Both the position numbers and the translations under genes were made by a program. Positions 52,361-60,869 of a stretch of DNA of 64,000 bases are shown one piece after another. Below the pieces are notes generated by a model. It was not told where the DNA came from. It was given only the letters and a program-made list of their open reading frames with translations, and did not search any database. Each line of letters opens with the position of its first letter. Position 1 is the first letter of the stretch. Source of the DNA: Dongia_A sp039808885 (GTDB lineage: Bacteria; Pseudomonadota; Alphaproteobacteria; Dongiales; Dongiaceae); the NCBI GenBank assembly GCA_039808885.1, contig JBDHTX010000013.1, positions 1 to 64,000 on the forward strand, read 5' to 3'.

Positions 52361-53206
52361 TCAGCCGAACGAAACGCCCATCACCTTGTCCCAGGTCTCG
52401 ATCGGGGCGGGGATTGGCTGCTGGCCGGCGCCGGCAACCGATTGGTCGAAATCGACGATGGCGCCGGTCATCATCCCGGATTCCTCTGAGGCGAGGAACG
52501 CGATCGCCCGCGCCACTTCCGCCGGCTTCAACAAGCGGCCGAAGGGCTGCTTCGCCTCGGCCTTCTTCAGCCAGTCCGGGTCGCCGCCGTGGTAGCGCTG
52601 CTGGATGGTGTCTTCGCCCGGCGTGTCCATCCAGCCGAGATTGAGCGCGTTGACGCGAATACGGTGGCGCATCACCGAATAGGCGATGTTCTTGGTGAGG
52701 ATGTTGAGCCCGGCCTTGGACGCGGCATAGGCGGTCAGCATCGGCACGCTGCCATAGGACGAGACGCTGGAGATGTTGACGATGGAGCCGGCGACCTTCT
52801 GGCGCTGCATCAGCTTCACCGCGTCCTGCATCAGGAAGAAGGGCGCCCGCATGTTGATGTTGACCATGCGGTCGAACAGTTCCGGCGAGGTGTCCCAGAC
52901 CGATCCGCGCTCGGTCAGCGCGGCGACGTTCACCAGGACGTGCAGGCTGCCGAATTCCTTGTCGGCGGCGGCGATGATGCGCCGGCAATCCTCGACCTTG
53001 GCGAGGTCCGCGGGAATGAAGACGCCGCGGCATTTGGCGCTGGAGATCGCCTTGGCCACGGCGTTGCCGCGCCCGGCGTCGCGGCCGGTGATGATGATGC
53101 CGGCGGCGCCCCGCTCGGCCAGAAGCCTCGCCGTCGCTTCGCCGAGGCCCTGGGTGCTGCCGGTGACGACGGCGTATTTGCCGGCGAAGCTGCTCAAATC
53201 GCTCAC
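52361..53206 (-). CDS. Short-chain dehydrogenase/reductase
   Basis: 281 residues from GTG 53206, chosen for AGGAG seven bases upstream; a longer frame would start in a hairpin. The classical SDR set is complete: TGSTQGLGEA, an NVAA variant of NNAG (about 93-96), catalytic Ser147, Tyr160 and Lys164 in TAYAASKAGLNILT. The C-terminus, VDFDQSVAGAGQQP, lines the substrate pocket. Oxidoreductases with this pattern act on sugars or secondary alcohols with NAD(P); the substrate is unknown. It stands alone between a convergent SDR and a hairpin. Confidence 0.9.
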   Translation of the reverse strand: MSDLSSFAGKYAVVTGSTQGLGEATARLLAERGAAGIIITGRDAGRGNAVAKAISSAKCRGVFIPADLAKVEDCRRIIAAADKEFGSLHVLVNVAALTERGSVWDTSPELFDRMVNINMRAPFFLMQDAVKLMQRQKVAGSIVNISSVSSYGSVPMLTAYAASKAGLNILTKNIAYSVMRHRIRVNALNLGWMDTPGEDTIQQRYHGGDPDWLKKAEAKQPFGRLLKPAEVARAIAFLASEESGMMTGAIVDFDQSVAGAGQQPIPAPIETWDKVMGVSFG

Positions 53207-53229
53207 GGATATCTCCTGATCAGACGTGC

Positions 53230-53261
53230 GCGGCGGAGGGTTCGGGGGAACCCTCCGCCGC
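53230..53261 (-). terminator. Strong stem-loop without U-tract
   Basis: A 14-bp perfect stem GCGGCGGAGGGTTC/GAACCCTCCGCCGC with a GGGG loop lies between the unknown gene at 53.3-53.8 kb and the SDR gene, both on the minus strand. No T-run follows on the minus strand, so it may be a Rho-assisted terminator or an mRNA-stabilising hairpin. Confidence 0.55.
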
Positions 53262-53325
53262 ATGGAGTCGAATCCTAGGAGCGTTGGTGGCGGAACGGCA
53301 AGGGCCTTCCGGCGATGGCGGCGTC

Positions 53326-53826
53326 TCAGTCGCCGCGGATGTCGTCGAGCTCCAGGTCACCCGCTTCGATGGCTTGGCGCAGGACGTTGAGGCCGGTCTC
53401 GACCTCTTCGTACATTTCGCGGCAGCGGCGCAGGTCGCGGATCTCCGCCTCGCCGATCGGGCCGTTGGTGCCGTTGCCGAGATCGACCAGCTGGGCCAAG
53501 TAGCGGCCCTTCAGCTTGGCGAGGATGCGGGCGACGCGCTGGATCTCCGCCGGCGTCGTGCCGATCACGGCGTTGACGGTCTCGGCCCGGACATAGCTTT
53601 TGATGTCGTGCTGCAGGTGGTGCAGGTATTGGCCGACGCTGGGCGTCCGCCGCTCGAGCGCGCTTTTCTTGGCCGGCGCGGCGCCGACATTCGCGTTGGC
53701 GGCGGGCGGCTCCATCAATCGGATGGTGGACCGGGAGGGGGCGGGGCCGGCGTCGCCGGGAATGGCGGCGGTCTTGGGGGGCGCCGTCTTGGCTTTGTCT
53801 TCCGGACGCGCGAACATCGACAGCAT
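53326..53826 (-). CDS. Unknown protein, helical C-terminal domain
   Basis: 166 residues from ATG 53826, which has a full GGAGG seven bases upstream. The first 55 residues are Pro/Ala/Lys-rich and probably disordered. From about 60 the chain looks helical: SVGQYLHHLQHDIKSYVRAE, TPAEIQRVARILAKLKGRYL and DLRRCREMYEEVETGLNVLR, with acidic residues at the end (LELDDIRGD). No signal peptide, membrane segment or known motif is seen. The small soluble helical type and the neighbouring receiver gene would allow a signalling role, but that is only a guess. Confidence 0.72.
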   Translation of the reverse strand: MLSMFARPEDKAKTAPPKTAAIPGDAGPAPSRSTIRLMEPPAANANVGAAPAKKSALERRTPSVGQYLHHLQHDIKSYVRAETVNAVIGTTPAEIQRVARILAKLKGRYLAQLVDLGNGTNGPIGEAEIRDLRRCREMYEEVETGLNVLRQAIEAGDLELDDIRGD

Positions 53827-53905
53827 GGCAATCCTCCCTGCTGGGGTTGACCTGCCTGCCTTCAAGCAAGCGCCGTGCCGTCCCTGGACCTGACGGACGC
53901 ATTGA

Positions 53906-53942
53906 TTTCAAAAGAAAATGGCGCCCGCGAAGGGCGCCATTC
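53906..53942 (-). terminator. Intrinsic terminator of the receiver/GGDEF gene
   Basis: On the minus strand a 9-bp stem ATGGCGCCC/GGGCGCCAT (53918-53940, five-base loop) is followed by TTTTCTTTTGAAATC. It lies 40 bp after the stop of the gene at 53982-54884 and is a standard Rho-independent terminator. Confidence 0.88.
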
Positions 53943-53981
53943 TCCGTCCGCGCTCCCGCCCGGAAATTTCTGCCGGGCAGC

Positions 53982-54884
53982 CTAGACGAAGACGAATTTG
54001 TTGGTGGGGCGCTCCATGGCGCTGGACAACGCCTGGCTGGCGCGGCTGATCAGCGCCTCGGCGGTCGAGCCGCTGGTCGGATAGAGCGCGATGCCGATGG
54101 CGGCGGAGACGCTGAGGTAGCGGTCCTCGAAGGCGACCGGGGCGTTGATGTCGGAGAGGATCTTGGCGGCGACGATCTGCACGTCCTCGACCCGCGGCAT
54201 GGATTCGGCCAGCACCACGATCTGCGAACGCTCGAAGCTGGCGACGGTGTCGCTGGCGCGCATCAGGGCCTTTATGCGCTGGGCGAAGTTGCGATAGAGC
54301 ACCGGAACCGCCCGGTCGGCCACGTCGACCGGCAGGACGCTCCAGTTGAAATCGATCAGCAGGACAGAGAAGAAGTCGCGGTTGCGCCGGGCGCGGCGGA
54401 CGGCCAGCGACAGGATCTCCCAGAACAGGACCTGGCTCGGCAGGTCCGACACCGGGTCGAACAGGGCCAGGCGGCGCAATTGCTGCTCGGCGTCGCGTCG
54501 CGCCAGGGCGTAGCGCAAGGCGCGGCGCAGGCCGCTCGGGGTCAGATCGGAGGGCACCAGTACATCGGCCGCGCCTGCCTCGCTCATGGCCTGCTCGGCA
54601 TCCGCCCAGTGATCGCTGCCGAGCAGCAGGATGGGGGCGCCGTCCTTGCGCTCGCTGAGTTTCTTCAGGTGCTTCGGCGAGCTCCAGCCATTGACGCTGC
54701 AGTCAAGCAGGACGCAGGCGCTCTCCTGGTCGTCCGCCTCGGCCTGGGCCTTGGCGGTGTCGGCGACAGTGGTGAAGTGGATGCCGTTGCCGCCATCGTC
54801 GAGGCACGCCCGGCGCACCGCATCTACGGTCGCGGGGTTGGAGGAGACCAATACGGCGGTGAGCGGATTGGGCTTGGCGTTCAT
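53982..54884 (-). CDS. Receiver domain fused to a degenerate GGDEF domain
   Basis: 300 residues. An N-terminal receiver (about 8-128) retains the acceptor Asp61 (CVLLDCSVNG), but the acidic pair is replaced by Ser-Ser-Asn (VLVSSNPATV). Residues about 140-295 follow a GGDEF-domain layout: LFDPVSDLPSQVLFWEILSL in place of DxLTGLPNR, FFSVLLIDFNWSVLP, and the later VSAAIGIALYPTSG. The GG(D/E)EF loop itself reads FERSQ (217-221), so no diguanylate cyclase activity is expected. It may be a scaffold or a nucleotide-sensing regulator. It is divergent from the phosphotransferase gene and ends at its own terminator. Confidence 0.86.
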   Translation of the reverse strand: MNAKPNPLTAVLVSSNPATVDAVRRACLDDGGNGIHFTTVADTAKAQAEADDQESACVLLDCSVNGWSSPKHLKKLSERKDGAPILLLGSDHWADAEQAMSEAGAADVLVPSDLTPSGLRRALRYALARRDAEQQLRRLALFDPVSDLPSQVLFWEILSLAVRRARRNRDFFSVLLIDFNWSVLPVDVADRAVPVLYRNFAQRIKALMRASDTVASFERSQIVVLAESMPRVEDVQIVAAKILSDINAPVAFEDRYLSVSAAIGIALYPTSGSTAEALISRASQALSSAMERPTNKFVFV

Positions 54885-54996
54885 CGGATTTATGGAGCTA
54901 TAGGCGAGGAATTTCGGCGATTGTTGTCTTCGGTGGGTTAAGAAGGGTTTAACTTGCCCACTCCGCCTGGGCGCCGCGAGAAGTTAACAAGCGTCG

Positions 54997-55890
54997 ATGT
55001 CCGATCCGCATCTCCCCGAAATCCTTGAAGCCGTACCGCTACTTGCCGGGCGTCCGCCGGGCCATTGGCGTTGCGAGCCGATGGGCGGTATCACCAATCG
55101 CACCTACCGGGTCAGTGGCGGCGGCGCGGTCTATGTCCTGCGCATCGCGGCGGAGAGCACGCATTACCTCGACCGCGCGGCCGAGGCGCACAACGCGCGC
55201 ATCGCCGGCCGGCTCGGCATCGCGCCGGAGGTGCTGCATGCCGATGAGCGGCTGATGGTGACCGGCTACCTGTCCGGCGCCAGGCCGCTGGACCTCGCGG
55301 ATTTCGCCGATCCCGCCTGCCTCGCGCGCATCGGCGACGTTCTGCGCCGGCTGCAGCGCAGCGGCGAGACCTTTCGCGGGGCGCGGCATCCCTTCGGCGA
55401 GATCGACAAATACCTGGACCTGCACCCGCATCCGCGCGCGACGGCATTGCGCCGCGCGGCGGAGACCCTCGCCGGCGCGATCGCCGCGGCGCCGCTCGCG
55501 CCGGCGCCGGCGCATGTCGATCCCAATCCGGCGAACTTCCTGCTGTGCGCCGACGGCGCGTTGCGGCTGGTGGATTGGGAGTTCTCCGCCATGACCGATC
55601 CCTGTTGGGACATCGCCGCGATCCTGTCACAGCGTTCCTATGACGGCGACGCGCTGCGCCGTCTGGCCGGCGAGGTCCTCGGCAATGCGGACGGCGTCAT
55701 CCTTGCGCGGATCGCCTTGTTCCGGGTGGCGATGTTCCTGGTCGCCGGGTCCTGGTGCGCCATGGAAGCGGCGTTCCGCGGCGACGCCGGACTGATGCGC
55801 ATGGCCGACGACTATCTCGATCGCTTCGCCGAGGCGCTCGCCGACCCGCGAATGCCACGCTGGCTGTTGGGTCATTTCCCGGCCGCTTGA
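54997..55890 (+). CDS. Choline/thiamine kinase-like phosphotransferase
   Basis: 297 residues of the APH/choline-kinase superfamily. The N-terminal lobe opens with PMGGITNRTYRVSGGGAVYV, the glycine-rich loop. The catalytic loop is AHVDPNPANFLLCADGALRL (HxDxxxxN) and the metal-binding DWE is in LVDWEFSAMTDPCWDIA. The last part is helical. Bacterial members of this type include ThiK, which phosphorylates thiamine, and LicA, which phosphorylates choline. It lies immediately before the TPP riboswitch and thiBPQ, so a thiamine-salvage role is the better guess, but the gene is upstream of the riboswitch and is not controlled by it. Confidence 0.82.
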   Translation: MSDPHLPEILEAVPLLAGRPPGHWRCEPMGGITNRTYRVSGGGAVYVLRIAAESTHYLDRAAEAHNARIAGRLGIAPEVLHADERLMVTGYLSGARPLDLADFADPACLARIGDVLRRLQRSGETFRGARHPFGEIDKYLDLHPHPRATALRRAAETLAGAIAAAPLAPAPAHVDPNPANFLLCADGALRLVDWEFSAMTDPCWDIAAILSQRSYDGDALRRLAGEVLGNADGVILARIALFRVAMFLVAGSWCAMEAAFRGDAGLMRMADDYLDRFAEALADPRMPRWLLGHFPAA

Positions 55891-55920
55891 CAAGGCGGCG
55901 GCACTTTCCCATGTTGGGCG

Positions 55921-56012
55921 CGCTCAACGGGGTGCCCGCACAGGGCTGAGAGATGCCACCGCATCAACCCGAAGAACCTGATCCGGATAATGCCGGCGGA
56001 GGGATCTGAGTT
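55921..56012 (+). ncRNA. TPP riboswitch (THI element)
   Basis: All conserved parts of the thiamine-pyrophosphate aptamer are present in order: GGGGTGCCCGCACAGGGCTG with CTGAGAG, ACCCGAAGAACCTGATCCGG, and ATAATGCCGGCGGAGGGA. CTCA (55923-55926) and TGAG (56007-56010) close the P1 stem. It lies between the kinase-like gene and thiB and so controls the thiamine transporter operon. Binding of TPP should switch expression off. Confidence 0.96.
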
Positions 56013-56040
56013 AAGCGAGATTTGAGCATCGCTCTCGATT

Positions 56041-56061
56041 TCCTCCGCCGCCCGTGGAGGA
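56041..56061 (+). promoter_or_regulatory. Shine-Dalgarno-sequestering hairpin of the thiB riboswitch
   Basis: TCCTCC (56041-56046) can pair with GGAGGA (56056-56061), which contains the thiB ribosome site. The same strand CCTCCGCC (56042-56049) is also fully complementary to GGCGGAGG (55995-56002) at the 3' edge of the aptamer. The two pairings exclude each other, which is the expected layout of a translational OFF switch. Confidence 0.7.
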
Positions 56062-56065
56062 CATC

Positions 56066-57085
56066 ATGATCTTGCGTCGATGCGCTCTGCTGGCGGCGGT
56101 GATCGCAACCTGCGTCACGGCACCAGCTTTTGCCGACAAGCCGAAACTCACCATCTACACCTACAACTCCTTCATCGCCGAATGGGGACCTGGGCCCGCC
56201 CTGCAGCCTCTGTTCGAGGCGGAATGCGGCTGCACCATCAACTGGGTCGCGCTCGAGGACGGCGCCGCGTTGCTGTCGCGTCTGAAGCTGGAAGGCGAGC
56301 AGACCGAGGCGGATGTCGTGCTCGGACTCGACACCAATCTGACCGCCGAGACGGCGGCGACCGGATTGATCGCGCCGCACGAGCTCGACCTCTCGGCGCT
56401 GAAACTGCCGGTCGCCTGGGACGACAAGGATTTCGTGCCATACGACTACGGCTATTTCGCCGTCGTCTATGACAGCCAGGCGCTCCCCAACCCGCCGCAA
56501 AGCCTGGCCGAGCTCGCCGCCCCGGCAGCAGGATCCGGCGAGATGCCGAAGATCATCCTGATGGATCCGCGCACCTCGACCCCGGGCCTTGGCTTCATGC
56601 TCTGGGTGAAGCAGGTGATGGGCGAGGGCGCCGCCGATGCCTGGAAGAACCTGGCCAAGAGGACGCTGACGGTGACCAAGGGCTGGAGCGAGGCCTATGG
56701 CCTGTTCCTCAAGGGCGAGGCGCCGATGGTGCTGAGCTACACCACATCGCCCGCCTATCACGTGATGATGGAGAACACCGACCGCTACAAGGCGGTGGAC
56801 TTCGCCGAGGGCAACTACATGCAGATCGAGGTTGCCGCCCGGCTCAGGACGTCGCATCAGCCGGAACTGGCCAAGCAGTTCCTGGCCTTCCTCACCTCGC
56901 ATGCGGCGCAGGAGAAGATCCCGACCACCAACTGGATGTACCCGGTTGTGGACCTCGGCGACGCGCTGCCGCAGGCCTTCCGCGATCTGAAGCTGCCGGA
57001 GAAGTCGCTGCTGATGCCGAGCGAAGAGGTCGCGGCCCGGCGTTCCGGCTGGATCGAGGAATGGCTGAACAGCGCGGGCCAGTGA
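56066..57085 (+). CDS. thiB: Thiamine ABC transporter substrate-binding protein
   Basis: 339 residues from ATG 56066 (GGAGG five bases before). A signal peptide (MILRRCALLAAVIATCVTAP, cut at AFA-D) precedes a type 2 periplasmic-binding fold: KLTIYTYNSFIAEWGPGPAL, CTINWVALEDGAALLSRLKL, DVVLGLDTNL, SYTTSPAYHVMMENTDRYKA and TTNWMYPVVDLGDALPQAF. These are the hallmarks of ThiB. It binds thiamine and its phosphates in the periplasm. The gene is the first under the TPP riboswitch. Confidence 0.95.
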   Translation: MILRRCALLAAVIATCVTAPAFADKPKLTIYTYNSFIAEWGPGPALQPLFEAECGCTINWVALEDGAALLSRLKLEGEQTEADVVLGLDTNLTAETAATGLIAPHELDLSALKLPVAWDDKDFVPYDYGYFAVVYDSQALPNPPQSLAELAAPAAGSGEMPKIILMDPRTSTPGLGFMLWVKQVMGEGAADAWKNLAKRTLTVTKGWSEAYGLFLKGEAPMVLSYTTSPAYHVMMENTDRYKAVDFAEGNYMQIEVAARLRTSHQPELAKQFLAFLTSHAAQEKIPTTNWMYPVVDLGDALPQAFRDLKLPEKSLLMPSEEVAARRSGWIEEWLNSAGQ

Positions 57086-57115
57086 TGATGTGGCGGTCGG
57101 GCGCGTGGTGGCGCC

Positions 57116-58690
57116 ATGCGTAGCGCCAGCTTCGCCATCGCGTCATTGCTGGCGGCTTGCATCGGCGTCGCCCTGGCTCTGCTTTTCGCGCAGGCGGGGG
57201 ACGCCGATCTGGCCGGGCTGCTCGCGTCGGCCTATCCGCGGCGGGTGCTGCAATTCACCCTGCTGCAGGCGGGCCTGTCGACACTCGTCTCCATCGGCCT
57301 CGGCGTGCCGGTGGCGCGCGCCTTCGCCCGGGAGACCGCGTTTCCCGGCCGGCGCCTGCTGCTGGGCCTGATGTCGCTGCCCATCGTGCTGCCGTCGCTG
57401 GTGGCGGTGTTCGGCATCGTCTCGATCTATGGCCGCAACGGCGTCCTCGGCGCCGCATTGGGCGTTGCCGGAATCGCGGCGCGGCCCGACATCTACGGAC
57501 TCGGCGGCGTCGTGCTGGCGCATGTCTTCTTCAACCTGCCGCTGGCGGTGCGCCTGCTGCTGCCCGGCTGGCAGTCGATCCCGGTGGAGACCTGGCGCCT
57601 CGCGGCGCAACTCGGCATGTCGGGCTGGGCGCGCTTCCGCCTGATCGAGGCGCCGATGCTGCGCCGCTATCTGCCACAGGCCGCCGCCGCCATCTTCATG
57701 CTCTGCGTCGGCAGCTTCGCCATCGTGCTCGCCCTGGGCGGCGGGCCCGGCGCCGCCACCTTCGAGGTGGCGGTCTATGAGGCGATCCGCTTCGAGTTCG
57801 ACCCGCCGCGCGCGGCGCTGCTGGCGCTGTGCGGGCTCGCGCTGAACCTGCTCTGTCTCCTCCTGGCGCAGCGCGCGGTGGGCGAGGCGGCGCTCGCCAC
57901 CGGCTGGCGCAACGCGCAAGGCTGGAGCGTGGGCTGGACGCTCGGCCGGGCCGGCGACGCGGCATTCCTGCTGGCGGCCGGGCTGTTCGTGCTGGCGCCC
58001 ATCCTCGCCACGCTGGTGGACGGCATCCTCGGCCTGCTGCGGGGCCGGCTCGACTGGTCCGCCCTGGCGATGGCGACGGGTGTCAGCCTCGGCCTCGCCT
58101 TGCCGGCGGCGTGCCTGTCGCTGGCCGTGGCGCTGCCGCTGGTGCTGGCGGAAGCGGCGGTGCGGCCGCTGCAGCCGCGCCGTGCGGCGCTCCTGCGCGT
58201 CGCCTCGGCGCTGCCCATCGCCGTGTCGCCGATGGCGCTTGGCCTCGGCTGGTTCCTGGCCCTGCGCCTGGTCATCGATGGGACGCCGCGCACGGTCATC
58301 GGCGTCATTCTCCTCAACGCGCTGATGACCATTCCCTTCGTCGCGGCGATCCTCCGTCCGGCGGTGGAGCGCGCCTGGCACCGCCACGAGCGGCTGTGCC
58401 GCGCGCTTGGCATCGCCGGCTGGTCGCGCTGGCGGCTGGTCGACGGGCCGGTGCTGCGGCCCGCCATCGGCGTGGCGCTGGCGATGGCGGCGGCGATGGC
58501 TCTGGGCGACCTCGTCGGCATCGGCCTGTTCGGCGACGCGAAGCTGCGCAACCTGACCCTGCTGCTCTACGACCAGATCGGCGCCTATCGCATGGAAGGC
58601 GCGGCGGCGATCGCCGCCCTGCTGCTGCTGCTGGTCTTCGTCACGTATCAAACGATCGAACGCATGGTGGGTGGTCGTGCCGCGCCTTGA
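57116..58690 (+). CDS. thiP: Thiamine ABC transporter permease
   Basis: 524 residues with about twelve membrane helices, formed of two fused homologous permease domains as is normal for ThiP. The coupling loops are AAQLGMSGWARFRLIEAPML in the first half and CRALGIAGWSRWRLVDGPVL in the second, and each half has its own LPSLVAVFGI- or MALGLGWFLAL-type segment. The start is ATG 57116, 30 bases after the thiB stop. It forms the inner-membrane path for thiamine. Confidence 0.94.
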   Translation: MRSASFAIASLLAACIGVALALLFAQAGDADLAGLLASAYPRRVLQFTLLQAGLSTLVSIGLGVPVARAFARETAFPGRRLLLGLMSLPIVLPSLVAVFGIVSIYGRNGVLGAALGVAGIAARPDIYGLGGVVLAHVFFNLPLAVRLLLPGWQSIPVETWRLAAQLGMSGWARFRLIEAPMLRRYLPQAAAAIFMLCVGSFAIVLALGGGPGAATFEVAVYEAIRFEFDPPRAALLALCGLALNLLCLLLAQRAVGEAALATGWRNAQGWSVGWTLGRAGDAAFLLAAGLFVLAPILATLVDGILGLLRGRLDWSALAMATGVSLGLALPAACLSLAVALPLVLAEAAVRPLQPRRAALLRVASALPIAVSPMALGLGWFLALRLVIDGTPRTVIGVILLNALMTIPFVAAILRPAVERAWHRHERLCRALGIAGWSRWRLVDGPVLRPAIGVALAMAAAMALGDLVGIGLFGDAKLRNLTLLLYDQIGAYRMEGAAAIAALLLLLVFVTYQTIERMVGGRAAP

Positions 58691-59378
58691 AACCCAGGAT
58701 CTCGCTTTCCGCTACGAAGACATGGACATGCGCTTCGACCTCGCCGTCGAGCATGGCGCATTCATGGCAATCATCGGTCCGTCCGGCGCCGGCAAGAGCA
58801 CGCTGCTGTCGCTGATCGGCGGCTTCGAGCGGCCCTTGGGCGGCAGGGTTCTGGTCGACGGCTTCGACATCACGACGATGGAGCCGGCGGCGCGGCCCTG
58901 CACGACCCTGTTCCAGGATCACAACCTGTTCGCGCATCTCGACGTCGAGAAGAACGTCGGCCTTGGTCTCGACCCCGGATTGCGGCTCGACGCGGCGCAG
59001 CGGGCGGAGATCGCCCAGGCCCTCGCCGATGTCGGCCTCACGGGATTCGAGCAGCGATTGCCGGGACAGCTCTCCGGTGGCGAGCGCCAACGGGTCGCCA
59101 TCGCGCGCTGCCTGGTGCGCCACCGGCCGATCCTGCTGCTGGACGAGCCCTTCGCGGCGCTCGGCCCCGGCTTGCGGCGCGAGATGCTCGACCTGGTCCG
59201 CGCCTTGCGCGACCGGGTCGGCCTCACCGTGCTGATGGTCACGCATGACCCGGAAGACGCCCGCTACGCCGCCGAACGCACCGCCTTCATCGCCGGCGGC
59301 CGCGTGGTGATGGTGGATGCGACCGAGCGCTTGCTGCGCTCGGACATGCCGGAGGTGCGGGCCTATCTGGGAAGCTGA
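58671..59378 (+). CDS. thiQ: Thiamine ABC transporter ATPase
   Basis: 235 residues. The start is GTG 58671 or the GTG two codons later (58677); both overlap the thiP end. Walker A is GPSGAGKST, the Q-loop is in TTLFQDHNLFAHLDVEKNVG, the signature is LSGGERQRVAIARCL, Walker B is ILLLDEPFAALGP and the switch His lies in VTHDPEDARYAAE. The short length (about 230) and the MRFDLAVEHGAFMAIIGPSG opening are typical of ThiQ. It completes thiBPQ. Confidence 0.93.
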   Translation: MVVPRLETQDLAFRYEDMDMRFDLAVEHGAFMAIIGPSGAGKSTLLSLIGGFERPLGGRVLVDGFDITTMEPAARPCTTLFQDHNLFAHLDVEKNVGLGLDPGLRLDAAQRAEIAQALADVGLTGFEQRLPGQLSGGERQRVAIARCLVRHRPILLLDEPFAALGPGLRREMLDLVRALRDRVGLTVLMVTHDPEDARYAAERTAFIAGGRVVMVDATERLLRSDMPEVRAYLGS

Positions 59379-59384
59379 TGGACC

Positions 59385-60689
59385 TCAACCCAACAGCGAC
59401 TTGCGCGACACCACGAACTCCTCCACCGCGCCGGCGAAGGCGTCCACCTCGTCCTCCGTCGTCGGCAGCATCAGGGCCATGAAGCCGCGGCGGGCAAAGT
59501 ATTTGCCGGCCGCGATCAGGTCGAGGTGCATCAGGTTCTGCAGCTTGGTCCGGCGCTCGGCCTCGGCCGGGTCGAGATCGCCGGGCTGGCGAATCTCGCC
59601 GCGGGTGAAATGCAGGCCGACGAAGGAGCCGATGCCGGTGGCTCTCAGCCCCACGTCATGGCGCTTGGCAACTTCGTTGATCGCGTTGCGCAGCCGGTCG
59701 CCCTTGCGGTTCAACAGACCGATCGCCTTCGCGGTCAGCAGCTTGCGCAGGCCGGCGGTGCCGGCGGCCATCGACAACACGTTGTTGTTGAAGGTGCCGG
59801 CATGGGGGAAGGAATCCGCCCGCTCGGGGTCGAATCGCGCCATCAGGTCCATGCGCCCGCCGAAGGCGCCGAAGCTCAACCCGCCGCCGAGATACTTGCC
59901 GAGCGTAGTCATGTCCGGCGTGACGCCGACCATGGCCTGGTAGCCGCCGGTGGACAGGCGCGAGGTCATCACCTCGTCGAAGATCAGCACGACGTTGTGC
60001 TCGCTGCAGGCCTGGCGCAGGGCGAACAGGAAATCGCGGTCGGCCGGCAGGCAGCCGCCGCCCATCATCGGCTCGACAATCACCGCCGCCAGCTCGGCCG
60101 CGTGGTCGCGGATCATCGCCGCGGCGCCGTCGGCGTCGTTATAGGTCGCGGTCAGCCACGGAATGGGCAGGTTGAGCGGCATGCCGCCGGAGCGGAAATA
60201 GAGCACGCCGCCGTGATAGCCGCCCTCGAAGGCGAGCACGGCGGTCTTGCCGGTGACGGCGCGCGCGGTCTGGATGGCGAAGATGTTGGCCTCGGTGCCG
60301 GAATTGCAGAAGCGCAGCAGCTGGATCGAGGGGAAGCGGTCGCGGATGGTCTGCGCCAGGTCCGCCTCGTACTGGTTGGGGCCGCCGAGCACGATGCCGC
60401 CCTCCAGCGCCTCGCGGATCGCCGACAGGATCACCGGGCTCGAATGGCCATAGAGGCCCGCCGAGTATTCGCCGAGGAAGTCGGTATAGGCATGGCCGTC
60501 GAGGTCAAGGAGCGTCGTGCCGTCGCCCTTGGCCCAGGCCAGCGGGAAGGGGGCATAGTGCAGCACCGTCCGCGTGTTGCCCCCCGGCATGGTCGTGCGG
60601 GCGAAGGCGTGGCGCGCGGCGCTCTTCGGGTTGTCGGCGGTAAATCGCGCCTCGGCTTCGGCGAGCGCGCTGTCCAAGGACGTGTTCAT
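59385..60689 (-). CDS. Class III PLP aminotransferase, GSA-aminomutase-like
   Basis: 434 residues. MPGGNTRTVLHYAPFPLAWA near the start, FCNSGTEANIFAIQTARAVT for cofactor phosphate, VVLIFDEVMTSR with PLP-contacting Asp238, and Schiff-base Lys265 in TTLGKYLGGGLSFGAFGG all fit glutamate-1-semialdehyde 2,1-aminomutase relatives. The true hemL gene is normally a housekeeping gene elsewhere. This one is divergent from an oligopeptide-type transporter, and such pairs usually handle amino acids, beta-amino acids or amines. The substrate is unknown. It converges with thiQ (6 bp between stops). Confidence 0.88.
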   Translation of the reverse strand: MNTSLDSALAEAEARFTADNPKSAARHAFARTTMPGGNTRTVLHYAPFPLAWAKGDGTTLLDLDGHAYTDFLGEYSAGLYGHSSPVILSAIREALEGGIVLGGPNQYEADLAQTIRDRFPSIQLLRFCNSGTEANIFAIQTARAVTGKTAVLAFEGGYHGGVLYFRSGGMPLNLPIPWLTATYNDADGAAAMIRDHAAELAAVIVEPMMGGGCLPADRDFLFALRQACSEHNVVLIFDEVMTSRLSTGGYQAMVGVTPDMTTLGKYLGGGLSFGAFGGRMDLMARFDPERADSFPHAGTFNNNVLSMAAGTAGLRKLLTAKAIGLLNRKGDRLRNAINEVAKRHDVGLRATGIGSFVGLHFTRGEIRQPGDLDPAEAERRTKLQNLMHLDLIAAGKYFARRGFMALMLPTTEDEVDAFAGAVEEFVVSRKSLLG

Positions 60690-60869
60690 GGGGGATATCC
60701 TGCCTGGATCTGGGCCTGGGATTAGGGTCTTGCTGCCGCGCTGGCGGGTAGGCTAGTCTCGCGACCTGTATACAGCTTTGCGGAATCACCGTGAAGCTTG
60801 GCCGGAAAACCGAACCAGGGCAACATAAGCCGAACCGGCGACAGATCGGGACCAACAGGGAGAGACATC

